Source: RGIG3701 sp030530205 (GTDB lineage Bacteria > Planctomycetota > Planctomycetia > Pirellulales > Thermoguttaceae). From it: a DNA stretch of 64,000 bases. Below the pieces are notes generated by a model. That model saw only the letters and a list, made by a program, of their open reading frames with translations. It ran no database searches and had not been told where the DNA came from. The position numbers and the translations under genes are program-made. The DNA lies in NCBI GenBank assembly GCA_030530205.1, contig JAUMVK010000001.1, positions 62,001-126,000 on the forward strand. The letters are read 5' to 3'. This document shows positions 15,860 through 23,447 of this stretch, in pieces (the first letter of the stretch is position 1; each line of letters opens with the position of its first letter).

Positions 15860-16951
15860 ATGGAGCCACTGATCGCAAAAGCCCTGCTGCGGCCGTATAA
15901 CCTCGCGCATGACGAGATCGTTTCCCTGCTGGCGCTGGAAGATACGGCGGAGCTGTTTTCCGCCGCGTATGAATTGAAATGCCGGCACGTTGGCAAGGTC
16001 GTGTCCCTGCGTGGTCTGATCGAGCTCGGCAATCAGTGCGCCAAAAACTGTTATTACTGCGGCATCCGGCGCGGTAATCCGAATGTCCGGCGCTACCGCT
16101 TGAGCGAGGACGACGTACTTCGCATGGCTCGCTGGAGCTTCGAGCAAGGTTACGGCTCGGTGGTCCTGCAGTCCGGCGAGATCGAATCGGAGGAGAACAC
16201 CGAATACATCGGACGGATCCTGAAACGCATCCGCGAGTTCGGCGGCGAGGATTTTGGCGTCACGCTGTGCCTTGGCGAACAGACCGGGGAGGTTTACCGT
16301 TTCTGGCGCGAGGCCGGGGCGCACCGCTATCTGCTGCGGATCGAAAGCTCCGTGCCGGAACTGTACGCGAAACTGCATCCCGCCGACCACTCCTACGCCC
16401 GCCGGGTCGAGTGCCTGCGCATCTTGAAGCGCCTCGGCTACCAGACGGGGAGCGGCGTAATGATCGGACTTCCGGGGCAGACGCTCGATGACCTCGCGCA
16501 CGCCGTCGAATTTTATCACGAAATGGACCTGGACATGATCGGGATGGGGCCGTACCTTCCCCATAAAGAAACCCCGCTCGGGAAGGACGTTGAGATCACG
16601 CCGGAATATGCGGCAAACCAACTGAAACTGGGGCTCAAGATGATCGCCGTGACCCGCCTTTATCTGCACGACGTGAATATCGCGGCGACCACGGTGCTGC
16701 AGGCCCTCGACAACCGGGGCCGGGAAAAGGGGCTCCTCGCCGGGGCGAACGTGATGATGCCCAACGTCACCGATACTCAGTACCGCGAAAATTACCAGCT
16801 TTACGAAAACAAGCCGTGCTTGGAAGAAAATTCGACGAAATGCCGGAATTGCCTCAACTGGCGCGTGCTCGCCATCGGCGAAAAAATCAACTGGGGACAG
16901 AGGGGAGATTCGCCCCATTGCAAAACGTTCCCGGACTCAAACAAAGGGTAA
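15860..16951 (+). CDS. hydE: HydE-like radical SAM protein
   Basis: A 363-residue radical SAM protein closest, by motifs, to HydE, the [FeFe]-hydrogenase maturase that makes part of the H-cluster dithiomethylamine ligand route. The cluster motif C60-x3-C64-x2-C67 (CAKNCYYC) and the preceding LRGLIELGNQCAKNC segment are typical, as are RYRLSEDDV, SGVMIGLPGQT and the final KINWGQRGDSPHC. It starts one base after the mnmA-like stop, with GGGGAGG inside the end of that gene. No hydF or hydG is in the window and the gene sits with thiG and thiH, so a role in sulfur or thiazole metabolism rather than hydrogenase assembly is possible (inference). Confidence 0.78.
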   Translation: MEPLIAKALLRPYNLAHDEIVSLLALEDTAELFSAAYELKCRHVGKVVSLRGLIELGNQCAKNCYYCGIRRGNPNVRRYRLSEDDVLRMARWSFEQGYGSVVLQSGEIESEENTEYIGRILKRIREFGGEDFGVTLCLGEQTGEVYRFWREAGAHRYLLRIESSVPELYAKLHPADHSYARRVECLRILKRLGYQTGSGVMIGLPGQTLDDLAHAVEFYHEMDLDMIGMGPYLPHKETPLGKDVEITPEYAANQLKLGLKMIAVTRLYLHDVNIAATTVLQALDNRGREKGLLAGANVMMPNVTDTQYRENYQLYENKPCLEENSTKCRNCLNWRVLAIGEKINWGQRGDSPHCKTFPDSNKG

Positions 16952-16956
16952 AGACC

Positions 16957-17730
16957 ATGAAAGAACTCATCATCGGTGGACGCAGATTCACCAACCGATT
17001 TTTTCTCGGAACGGGAAAATTCGCCTCAACGGAAATCTTCGAACAGGCGTTGGCCGCCTCGGAAACGGAACTCGTTACCGTGGCACTGACCCGCGTCCAT
17101 GAAGACGACGCAGAGCACGACGACATTTTGAAAGTCATCGACCGCAGCAAGGTCGAGATCATGCTCAACACTTCGGGCGCACGCAATGCCGACGAGGCGG
17201 TCAGGATCGGGCTCATCGGCGAGGCCGCCGGGTTCAAGTGGATCAAGCTGGAGATCCACCCCGACGCCCGCTACCTGCTGCCCGACCCCATCGAGACGCT
17301 GAAAGCCGTGGAAACCCTCGCCAAACGCGGCCTCGTTGTGCTCCCCTACATCAACGCCGACCCGGTGCTGGCCCGTCACCTCGAAGACGCCGGAGCCGCC
17401 GCCGTGATGCCGCTCGGGTCACCCATCGGGTCCAACCGTGGGATCCGCACGCGCGACATGATCGAGATCATCGTGGAGCAGAGCCACATTCCCGTGGTCG
17501 TCGATGCGGGGATCGGGCTCCCCTCCCACGCGGCGGAAGCCATCGAACTGGGTGCGGACGCGGTACTCGCCAATACAGCAGTCGCCGCGGCGGATGACCC
17601 GGTCCGCATGGCGGAGGCGTTCAAGCTGGCGGTGAGGTCAGCGGAACTCGCACTGAAGGCGGGTCCTCCTGCGCCCCGGACCACAGCGTCCGCTTCCAGC
17701 CCGATGAACGCGTTCGACATTTTCAAGTGA
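16957..17730 (+). CDS. thiG: Thiazole synthase ThiG
   Basis: A 257-residue thiazole synthase. It condenses deoxyxylulose phosphate, dehydroglycine and sulfur from ThiS thiocarboxylate into the thiazole phosphate of thiamin. The start IGGRRFTNRFFLGTGKF, the Schiff-base lysine in WIKLEIHPD (Lys97), and the TIM-barrel phosphate-binding segments MPLGSPIGSNRGI and DAGIGLPSHAAEAIELGADAVLANTA are all present. The ATG at 16957 is five bases after the preceding stop. ThiH follows and supplies dehydroglycine; ThiS and ThiF are encoded by the minus-strand operon near 30 kb. Confidence 0.95.
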   Translation: MKELIIGGRRFTNRFFLGTGKFASTEIFEQALAASETELVTVALTRVHEDDAEHDDILKVIDRSKVEIMLNTSGARNADEAVRIGLIGEAAGFKWIKLEIHPDARYLLPDPIETLKAVETLAKRGLVVLPYINADPVLARHLEDAGAAAVMPLGSPIGSNRGIRTRDMIEIIVEQSHIPVVVDAGIGLPSHAAEAIELGADAVLANTAVAAADDPVRMAEAFKLAVRSAELALKAGPPAPRTTASASSPMNAFDIFK

Positions 17731-17740
17731 GGCGGTGATC

Positions 17741-18847
17741 ATGTTTCCCAAACTCAAATTTACTGCGGAGCAGATCGGCGAGTATTACGCTCACGTCACG
17801 CCCGACATGGTACGGGCGAGCCTGGCCGCGTCGCGAGGGACGTTTTTCGATCTGCTGAACCTGCTTTCGCCCGAGGCGGCCAAGGAGGAGTATCGCGCCG
17901 CCCTGCGGGAGACCGCCACGAAAGCCCGGCGGCGGTATTACGGGAAGACCGTTTCCATCTTCGCCCCGCTTTACATTTCCAACACTTGCGTCAACTCCTG
18001 CCGCTACTGCGATTTCAACATTCATCACCACGCGGAACGGAAGATCCTCACGCTGGACGAGATCGACCTCGAATGTGCCGCGATCCGCAAGCACGGCATC
18101 GACTCACTGCTGATCGTGGCGGGCGAAGATCCGAAGCACATGACGGTCAATTATCTCTGCGAGGTCGGACGGCGGCTGAAAAATCAATTCTCCTGCCTGT
18201 CGCTGGAAGTCGCGCCGCAGGAAGAAACCGCCTACCGGAAACTTTTCGAAGCGGGCTTCGAGGGCCTCATCTGTTTTCAGGAAACCTACGATCAGGAACT
18301 TTACAAATACCTGCATCCGGCGGGCCCCAAGAGCGTTTACGACTTCCGCGTGTGGACGCAGCTGAGGGCGGGCAGGGCGGGGTTCCGCACGCTCGGGATC
18401 GCGTTTCTGCTGGGTCTGGCCCCGTGGCGGACCGAGGCGGCAAGTCTCGGCGCCCATGCGTTTTACCTCATGAAAGAGTGTTACGAGAGCAGGATCCAGT
18501 TCGCATTTCCACGCATCACGCCAGTGAGCGGCGGTTTCAAGACCGAACATCCGGTGGATGAAAACGACCTCGAGCAGATGATGCTCGCGTTCCGGATCGT
18601 CTTCCCGGAGTCCGGCATGACTGTCTCCACGCGGGAGTCGCCCGCCTTCCGGGACATGATCGTGCAGAGCGCCGCCGACAACATGAGCGCGGGTTCGAGG
18701 GTGACGCCCGGCGGCTACGCCGTGCTGGTGGACCGGGATGTGGCGCAGTTCACCCTCAACGATTCGCGTGACCCCGCCGAGATTTGCCAGGCGATCCGCG
18801 CCAACCATCAGGAGGTCATCTTCAAGAACTGGGACAAACGGATATGA
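17741..18847 (+). CDS. thiH: 2-iminoacetate synthase ThiH
   Basis: A 368-residue radical SAM tyrosine lyase that makes dehydroglycine for ThiG. The iron-sulfur motif C83-x3-C87-x2-C90 (CVNSCRYC) is followed by DFNIHHHAERKILTLDEI. GEDPKH and GLAPWRTEA are characteristic, and NMSAGSRVTPGGY matches the C-terminal region of ThiH. A GTG at 17735 is in frame, but ATG 17741 fits the family start better. It begins 10 bases after thiG. Use of ThiH instead of the oxygen-dependent glycine oxidase ThiO indicates anaerobic thiazole synthesis. Confidence 0.93.
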   Translation: MFPKLKFTAEQIGEYYAHVTPDMVRASLAASRGTFFDLLNLLSPEAAKEEYRAALRETATKARRRYYGKTVSIFAPLYISNTCVNSCRYCDFNIHHHAERKILTLDEIDLECAAIRKHGIDSLLIVAGEDPKHMTVNYLCEVGRRLKNQFSCLSLEVAPQEETAYRKLFEAGFEGLICFQETYDQELYKYLHPAGPKSVYDFRVWTQLRAGRAGFRTLGIAFLLGLAPWRTEAASLGAHAFYLMKECYESRIQFAFPRITPVSGGFKTEHPVDENDLEQMMLAFRIVFPESGMTVSTRESPAFRDMIVQSAADNMSAGSRVTPGGYAVLVDRDVAQFTLNDSRDPAEICQAIRANHQEVIFKNWDKRI

Positions 18848-18894
18848 ACGGCAGGAAAACCCTGCTGAAACTTGAATGAAAGGAGGAATTTGAA

Positions 18895-19770
18895 ATGGAT
18901 AAGAAACAGGCTGAACTGAACCGTAATCTCGCCCAAATGCTCAAAGGTGGAGTCATTATGGACGTCACCACCCCGGAACAGGCAAAGATCGCCGAGGACG
19001 CCGGAGCGTGCGCGGTCATGGCACTGGAACGTATTCCTGCTGACATCCGTGCGGCGGGCGGCGTTTCCCGCATGAGCGATCCTGAAATGATCAAGGGGAT
19101 CCAGGCGGCGGTCTCCATCCCCGTCATGGCGAAATGCCGGATCGGACACTTCGCGGAAGCGCAGATACTGCAGGCAATCGAGATCGATTACATCGACGAA
19201 AGCGAAGTACTTTCCCCGGCGGACGATCTGTACCACATCGACAAAACCGTGTTCAAGGTCCCCTTCGTCTGCGGAGCGCGTGACCTGGGCGAAGCGCTCC
19301 GCCGGATACAGGAAGGGGCGGCAATGATCCGCACGAAAGGCGAACCCGGTACGGGCGACGTGATCCAGGCAGTCCGCCACATGCGCCGTATGAATGCGGA
19401 GATCCGCCGGGTCGCCGGGCTGCGCGAAGATGAGCTTTTTGAAGCGGCAAAGGAACTCGGTGTCTCCTATGAACTCCTGCGCTACGTTCATGAAAACGGC
19501 AAACTGCCGGTGGTGAATTTCGCGGCGGGCGGTATCGCCACCCCCGCCGACGCCTCGCTGATGATGCAGCTGGGCGCTGAAGGCGTTTTCGTGGGTTCGG
19601 GCATCTTCAAGAGCGGCAATCCGGCAAAACGCGCCAATGCCATCGTCAAGGCCGTCACCAACTATCAGGATGCTGCCATGATCGCGGAACTTTCCGCCGG
19701 GCTCGGCGAAGCCATGGTAGGCATCAACCCCGACGAGATCAAGCTCATCATGGAGGAACGCGGCAAATGA
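18895..19770 (+). CDS. pdxS: Pyridoxal 5'-phosphate synthase lyase subunit PdxS
   Basis: A 291-residue PdxS. It combines ribose 5-phosphate, glyceraldehyde 3-phosphate and ammonia from PdxT into PLP. Conserved blocks are AQMLKGGVIMDVT, ACAVMALERIPADIR, MAKCRIGHFAEAQIL with the substrate lysine, DESEVLSPADD, IRTKGEPGTGD and FVGSGIFKS. A strong ribosome site (AAAGGAGG) precedes the ATG. It overlaps pdxT by four bases. PLP is needed by CysM, the cysteine desulfurase, MetB and PatB encoded nearby. Confidence 0.97.
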   Translation: MDKKQAELNRNLAQMLKGGVIMDVTTPEQAKIAEDAGACAVMALERIPADIRAAGGVSRMSDPEMIKGIQAAVSIPVMAKCRIGHFAEAQILQAIEIDYIDESEVLSPADDLYHIDKTVFKVPFVCGARDLGEALRRIQEGAAMIRTKGEPGTGDVIQAVRHMRRMNAEIRRVAGLREDELFEAAKELGVSYELLRYVHENGKLPVVNFAAGGIATPADASLMMQLGAEGVFVGSGIFKSGNPAKRANAIVKAVTNYQDAAMIAELSAGLGEAMVGINPDEIKLIMEERGK

Positions 19771-20354
19771 CGTACCGTATCGCTGTCCTTGCCCTACAGG
19801 GCGATTTCGCCGAACACGAAAGTGCTCTGCGACAATGTGGGGTCGAAGTAATGGAGATCCGACAGCGTGCCGATTTGCAGAAGACGTTCGACGCGCTGGT
19901 GCTCCCCGGCGGGGAAAGCACGGTAATCGGGAAACTGCTCCGCGAACTGGAACTGTTTTCCCCACTTCAGGAACGGCTCCAGGCAGGCCTGCCGGTTTTC
20001 GCCACCTGCGCGGGGTTGATCCTGCTGGCGGACCAAATCGAAAACGATTCCTTTACGTATTTCCGCACGCTGGATGTGACTGTACGCCGCAATGCCTACG
20101 GGCGGCAGCTGGGCAGTTTCCATACCGAGGGGAATTTTGCGGAAATGAGCCGTGTCCCGATGTCGTTCATCCGTGCCCCTTCCATCGAGAGTGTCGGAAC
20201 CGGGGTAACGGTCCTTTCCGAATACAACGGGAAGCCGACCGCGGTCATGCAGGGGAATCAGGTGGCGCTCGCCTGGCACCCCGAGCTGCTTTCGGATCAC
20301 CGCGTCCTGACGTGGTTCCTGGAACGGAGCGCCGCAGCCGGAAAAAATCGGTGA
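19767..20354 (+). CDS. pdxT: Pyridoxal 5'-phosphate synthase glutaminase subunit PdxT
   Basis: A 195-residue glutaminase that feeds ammonia to PdxS. The GGESTVIG oxyanion-hole motif, the nucleophile cysteine in FATCAGLILLA and the catalytic pair in AWHPEL make a complete class I triad. Its ATG overlaps the pdxS stop (ATGA), indicating translational coupling. Last gene of the operon that begins at 14815. Confidence 0.96.
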   Translation: MTYRIAVLALQGDFAEHESALRQCGVEVMEIRQRADLQKTFDALVLPGGESTVIGKLLRELELFSPLQERLQAGLPVFATCAGLILLADQIENDSFTYFRTLDVTVRRNAYGRQLGSFHTEGNFAEMSRVPMSFIRAPSIESVGTGVTVLSEYNGKPTAVMQGNQVALAWHPELLSDHRVLTWFLERSAAAGKNR

Positions 20355-20397
20355 AAGAATCGGAAATTTAGGAAGGATAAAAAATTTTCAAAAAATC

Positions 20398-20412
20398 CTA
20401 CCATTTTTGTAG
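20398..20412. promoter_or_regulatory. Sulfur-island operator site B1 (exact CTAC-N7-GTAG)
   Basis: CTACCATTTTTGTAG, with an extra matched pair outside (TCCTAC and GTAGGA). It ends eight bases before the -35 TTGACA at 20421. The same palindrome stands at nearly the same distance from the -35 of the thiS promoter. Confidence 0.6.
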
Positions 20413-20420
20413 GAATCCCC

Positions 20421-20448
20421 TTGACAAATAAAACGAGAAGTGTATAAT
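20421..20448 (+). promoter_or_regulatory. Consensus promoter of the cysM-encapsulin operon
   Basis: Perfect TTGACA (20421-20426), 16-base spacer, perfect TATAAT (20443-20448). The leader to the cysM ATG at 20579 is about 125 bases and carries two further operator-like palindromes. It also has a five-bp hairpin AAGGA/TCCTT (20466-20480) running into a long T tract (20479-20490), which could be a weak attenuator. Confidence 0.75.
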
Positions 20449-20504
20449 AGTACCTCAGACAAAGTGAAGGATGCGTTCCTTTTTTTTTTTATTACAAAAA
20501 TACA

Positions 20505-20519
20505 CTACCACAATGGTGG
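20505..20519. promoter_or_regulatory. Sulfur-island operator site B2 (CTAC-N7-GTGG)
   Basis: ATACACTACCACAATGGTGG: one mismatch to CTAC-N7-GTAG. It shares the upstream flank ATACA with sites B3 and C. It lies within the transcribed leader of cysM. Confidence 0.6.
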
Positions 20520-20539
20520 TTTTTGTCGTAAAAAATACA

Positions 20540-20554
20540 CTACCGAGATGGTAG
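20540..20554. promoter_or_regulatory. Sulfur-island operator site B3 (exact CTAC-N7-GTAG)
   Basis: ACTACCGAGATGGTAGT is a perfect inverted repeat (ACTACC, five bases, GGTAGT) with the shared ATAC flank. It is exactly 35 bp downstream of site B2 and 24 bases before the cysM ATG. Confidence 0.65.
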
Positions 20555-20578
20555 TAATTAAACAGAAGCAGGTGCAAC

Positions 20579-21496
20579 ATGGAGTTGGGAAAAACAGTTT
20601 TTGAAGCGGTCGGAGGGACTCCGCTGCTGAAATTGCCCGCGATCAGCCGGGAGCTGGACGGCGTGGAGCTGTACGCGAAGGCGGAGTATTTCAATCCGAC
20701 CGGTTCGGTGAAGGACAGGGCAGCGAAGGCGATGATCCTGGACGGGATCACCCGGGGTCTTTTGACGCACGACAAGACCATCATCGACGCGACCAGCGGA
20801 AACACGGGCGTTGCGTATGCCGCTCTGGGAGCCGCGCTGGGTTATAAGGTGGTGCTTTGTCTCCCGGCCAACGCCACCGCGGAGCGCAAGAAACTGATTC
20901 GTCTCTACGGCGCCCAGATCATCGAAACTGACCCGCTGGAAAGTTCGGACGGAGCCTACAACGAGTGCCGGAGACTGGTGGCCGAACATCCGGAACAGTA
21001 TTTTTATCCCGACCAGTACAACAACGACGCCAACTGGAAGGCCCATTTTGAGGGGACGGCAGTGGAGATCTGGGAACAGACCGAACATCGCGTGACCCAT
21101 TTCGTGGCAGGGACCGGCACTTCGGGCACGTTTATGGGAACGAGCCGGGGGCTGAAGCATCTGAACCCGGAGGTCAAGTCGGTGCTGATGCAGCCGGATT
21201 CGCCCTTCCACGGTCTGGAAGGAATGAAGCACATGGCGTCCACCATCCACCCCGGTTTCTTCGACGAGTCCATTGCCGACATCAAGCTGGAGGTTTCGAC
21301 CGAAGATGCATACTCCATGACCCGGCGGCTGGTCCGGGAGGAAGCGCTGCTGGTCGGCATCAGTTCCGGGGCGAACGTAGCGGCGGCGCTGAAACTCGCC
21401 AAAACGCTGCCGAAGGGGTCCGCGGTGGTCACGATCCTCTGCGACAACGGAAACAGGTATCTTTCCGGAGAATTCTGGGAGGAGGGAAAATGCTGA
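20579..21496 (+). CDS. cysM: CysM-type cysteine synthase (sulfur-carrier-protein dependent)
   Basis: A 305-residue fold-type II PLP enzyme of the cysteine synthase family. The PLP lysine is Lys45 in NPTGSVKDR; the substrate loop is TSGNTGVA, and the phosphate-binding GTGTSGTFMG is present. YPDQYNNDANWKAHFEGTAVEIWEQ resembles mycobacterial CysM, which takes sulfur from the carrier CysO, rather than classical CysK. The neighbours decide the call: a JAMM peptidase, a CysO/MoaD-like carrier and a MoeZ-type activator follow directly. Whether the acceptor is phosphoserine or acetylserine is open; cysE in the same operon favours acetylserine. It overlaps mec by seven bases. Confidence 0.87.
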   Translation: MELGKTVFEAVGGTPLLKLPAISRELDGVELYAKAEYFNPTGSVKDRAAKAMILDGITRGLLTHDKTIIDATSGNTGVAYAALGAALGYKVVLCLPANATAERKKLIRLYGAQIIETDPLESSDGAYNECRRLVAEHPEQYFYPDQYNNDANWKAHFEGTAVEIWEQTEHRVTHFVAGTGTSGTFMGTSRGLKHLNPEVKSVLMQPDSPFHGLEGMKHMASTIHPGFFDESIADIKLEVSTEDAYSMTRRLVREEALLVGISSGANVAAALKLAKTLPKGSAVVTILCDNGNRYLSGEFWEEGKC

Positions 21497-21915
21497 AACT
21501 GACCAGAGAAATCGAAGAAGAAATCAGGAAGGCGGGCGCGGAAGCGTATCCCAACGAATGCTGCGGGATCCTCTTCGGGAGCGAAGTTGACGGCGGTCAT
21601 GCGGTCAAGGCGCTGAAGCCCATCGAAAACGCCCGGGAAAGCGGCGAACAGTACCACCGCTTCCTCATCACGGCGGAAGACATGATGCAGGCGGAACTGG
21701 ACGCGAGGAAACTCGGACTTGAGATCGTCGGGTTCTACCATTCCCATCCGGATCATCCGGCCAGGCCCTCGGACTACGACCGCGACCACGCGCTTCCATT
21801 TTATTCCTACATCATACTGCGTGTGGCGGAAGGCCGCCCGGAGCTGATGACGAGCTGGCAGCTGCAGCTCAGCCGCGAGGCGTTTGACAGTGAAGAATTA
21901 ATAATCGAACCATAA
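21490..21915 (+). CDS. mec: JAMM/MPN+ metallopeptidase, Mec-like
   Basis: A 141-residue Mov34/MPN+ (M67) zinc peptidase. The complete JAMM set is visible: Glu23 (PNECCG), His84 and His86 in YHSHP, Ser94 and Asp97 (SDYD). In mycobacteria Mec cuts finished cysteine from the CysO-cysteine adduct made by CysM. Here the gene lies exactly between cysM and cysO, so the same job is likely. It could also trim the three residues that follow the diglycine of CysO. It starts inside the end of cysM. Confidence 0.9.
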   Translation: MLKLTREIEEEIRKAGAEAYPNECCGILFGSEVDGGHAVKALKPIENARESGEQYHRFLITAEDMMQAELDARKLGLEIVGFYHSHPDHPARPSDYDRDHALPFYSYIILRVAEGRPELMTSWQLQLSREAFDSEELIIEP

Positions 21916-21933
21916 ACATAAGGAGAACGAAAG

Positions 21934-22218
21934 ATGAGCGTTAATGTTTTGATCCCGAGCGCATTGAGAGGGTTTGTGGACCGTCAGTCCGAAGTTGAGG
22001 CGGAAGGCGCTACCGTCGGAGAAGCTCTCGCCCATGTCGCCGCTCAGTATCCCGATCTGAAACATCAGATCTACGAGGACGACTCGAATCTGCGCGGATT
22101 CGTGAACGTCTTCGTTGACGGGACCAACATCAAGAAACTGAACGGCCTCGACACGCCGGTCACCGAGAGCGCGACCGTGATGATCGTCCCCGCCATTGCA
22201 GGAGGGACGGATCGATGA
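21934..22218 (+). CDS. cysO: MoaD/CysO-like sulfur carrier protein
   Basis: A 94-residue ubiquitin-like protein of the MoaD/CysO group: VNVLIPSALRGFVDRQSEVE, GATVGEALAHV, LRGFVNVFVDGTNIK and VMIVPAIAGG are typical. The C-terminal glycine is made a thiocarboxylate by a MoeZ/ThiF-type enzyme and donates sulfur to CysM. The diglycine (90-91) is not the end: Thr-Asp-Arg follow. The same bases serve the ribosome site and start of the next gene (overlap ATGA at 22215-22218). The extension may need removal by the JAMM peptidase before activation, as known for QbsE/QbsD. Confidence 0.9.
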   Translation: MSVNVLIPSALRGFVDRQSEVEAEGATVGEALAHVAAQYPDLKHQIYEDDSNLRGFVNVFVDGTNIKKLNGLDTPVTESATVMIVPAIAGGTDR

Positions 22219-23396
22219 GTGAACCCATTCCCAGTGTGGTCCCCGAAGAAAGATGGGCGGAGCTGACGCACGACGATCTGACGCGTTACAGCCGGCAGTT
22301 GCTCCTTTCCGAACTCGGCATCGAGGGACAGCAGAAACTCAAGGGGGCGAAGGTACTGATCGTCGGCACGGGCGGACTGGGCGCACCTCTGGCGCTTTAT
22401 CTGGCCGCGGCGGGCGTCGGCACCCTCGGGCTGGTGGACTTCGACAGCGTGGACGTTTCGAACCTGCATCGGCAGATCATCCACGGCAGCCGCGACGTCG
22501 GACGTCCGAAGGTGGCCTCGGCGCGGGATCGTATTCGGGCGCTGAACCCGCTGGTCAAAGTGGTCACCTACAACGAGCCGTTGAACAGTGAAAACGCGCT
22601 GGACATCATCAGCGAATACGACGTGGTGGCGGACGGCACGGACAATTACCCGACGCGCTATCTGGTGAACGACGCCTGCGTTCTGCTCGGCAAGCCCAAC
22701 GTGTACGGCTCGGTTTTCCAGTTCGAGGGACAGGCGAGCGTGTTTTGGGCGAAGCAGGGACCGTGTTACCGGTGCCTTTACCGCGAACCGCCGCCGCCCG
22801 GACTGGTGCCCTCCTGCGCGGAAGGCGGCGTGCTCGGCATTCTGCCGGGGGTGATTGGAACGATCCAGGCCAACGAGGTCATCAAACTGCTCGTCGGAGG
22901 GGGCGACCCGCTGACCGGCCGGCTGCTGCTTTACGATGCGTGGCGGATGAAATTCCGCGAGCTGAAACTGGACAAAGACCCGGACTGCCCGATCTGCGGT
23001 AAACACCCGACCATCACGAAACTCATCGACTACGAACAGTTCTGCCGGATCAAAACGAAGCAGGACGAAACGCCGGTGGAATCCATCACCGCCACGGAAT
23101 TGAAGCGGCGCTTCGATGCGGGCGAACCCGTTCAGGTGATCGACCTGCGCGAACCCCACGAACGCGCCTACTTCAAGTTCCCCAACGCAAAAGTGATCCC
23201 GTTGGGGCAGGTGATCCGCCGCAAGGACGAACTGGACCCCGCCGTCGATACCGTCTTCGTCTGCAAGATCGGCCAGCGGAGCATCCTCGCCGTGCGCAAC
23301 CTGCGCGAAGCGGGTTTCCCGGGGAAGATGATGAATCTTTTGGATGGCGTGCAGGGTTGGATCAACGAAGTTGACCCGAGTGCAAAACAAATTTGA
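22215..23396 (+). CDS. moeZ: MoeB/MoeZ-type sulfur carrier adenylyltransferase with rhodanese domain
   Basis: A 393-residue E1-like enzyme. Residues of about 20-260 are a ThiF/MoeB adenylation domain: DLTRYSRQLLLSELG, the nucleotide motif GTGGLGAP, zinc cysteines CYRCLYREPPP and CPICG, and the MoeB-like PSCAEGGVLGILPGVIG. Residues from about 290 on are a rhodanese domain with active-site Cys350 in FVCKIGQRS. Mycobacterial MoeZ of this architecture adenylates CysO and then makes its thiocarboxylate with persulfide sulfur. The desulfurase encoded two genes downstream is a plausible persulfide donor (inference). Confidence 0.92.
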   Translation: MSEPIPSVVPEERWAELTHDDLTRYSRQLLLSELGIEGQQKLKGAKVLIVGTGGLGAPLALYLAAAGVGTLGLVDFDSVDVSNLHRQIIHGSRDVGRPKVASARDRIRALNPLVKVVTYNEPLNSENALDIISEYDVVADGTDNYPTRYLVNDACVLLGKPNVYGSVFQFEGQASVFWAKQGPCYRCLYREPPPPGLVPSCAEGGVLGILPGVIGTIQANEVIKLLVGGGDPLTGRLLLYDAWRMKFRELKLDKDPDCPICGKHPTITKLIDYEQFCRIKTKQDETPVESITATELKRRFDAGEPVQVIDLREPHERAYFKFPNAKVIPLGQVIRRKDELDPAVDTVFVCKIGQRSILAVRNLREAGFPGKMMNLLDGVQGWINEVDPSAKQI

Positions 23397-23447
23397 GTTC
23401 CATTTTGAAACATAAAAAAACAAATTACAAAGGAAAGGACCTAAAAA

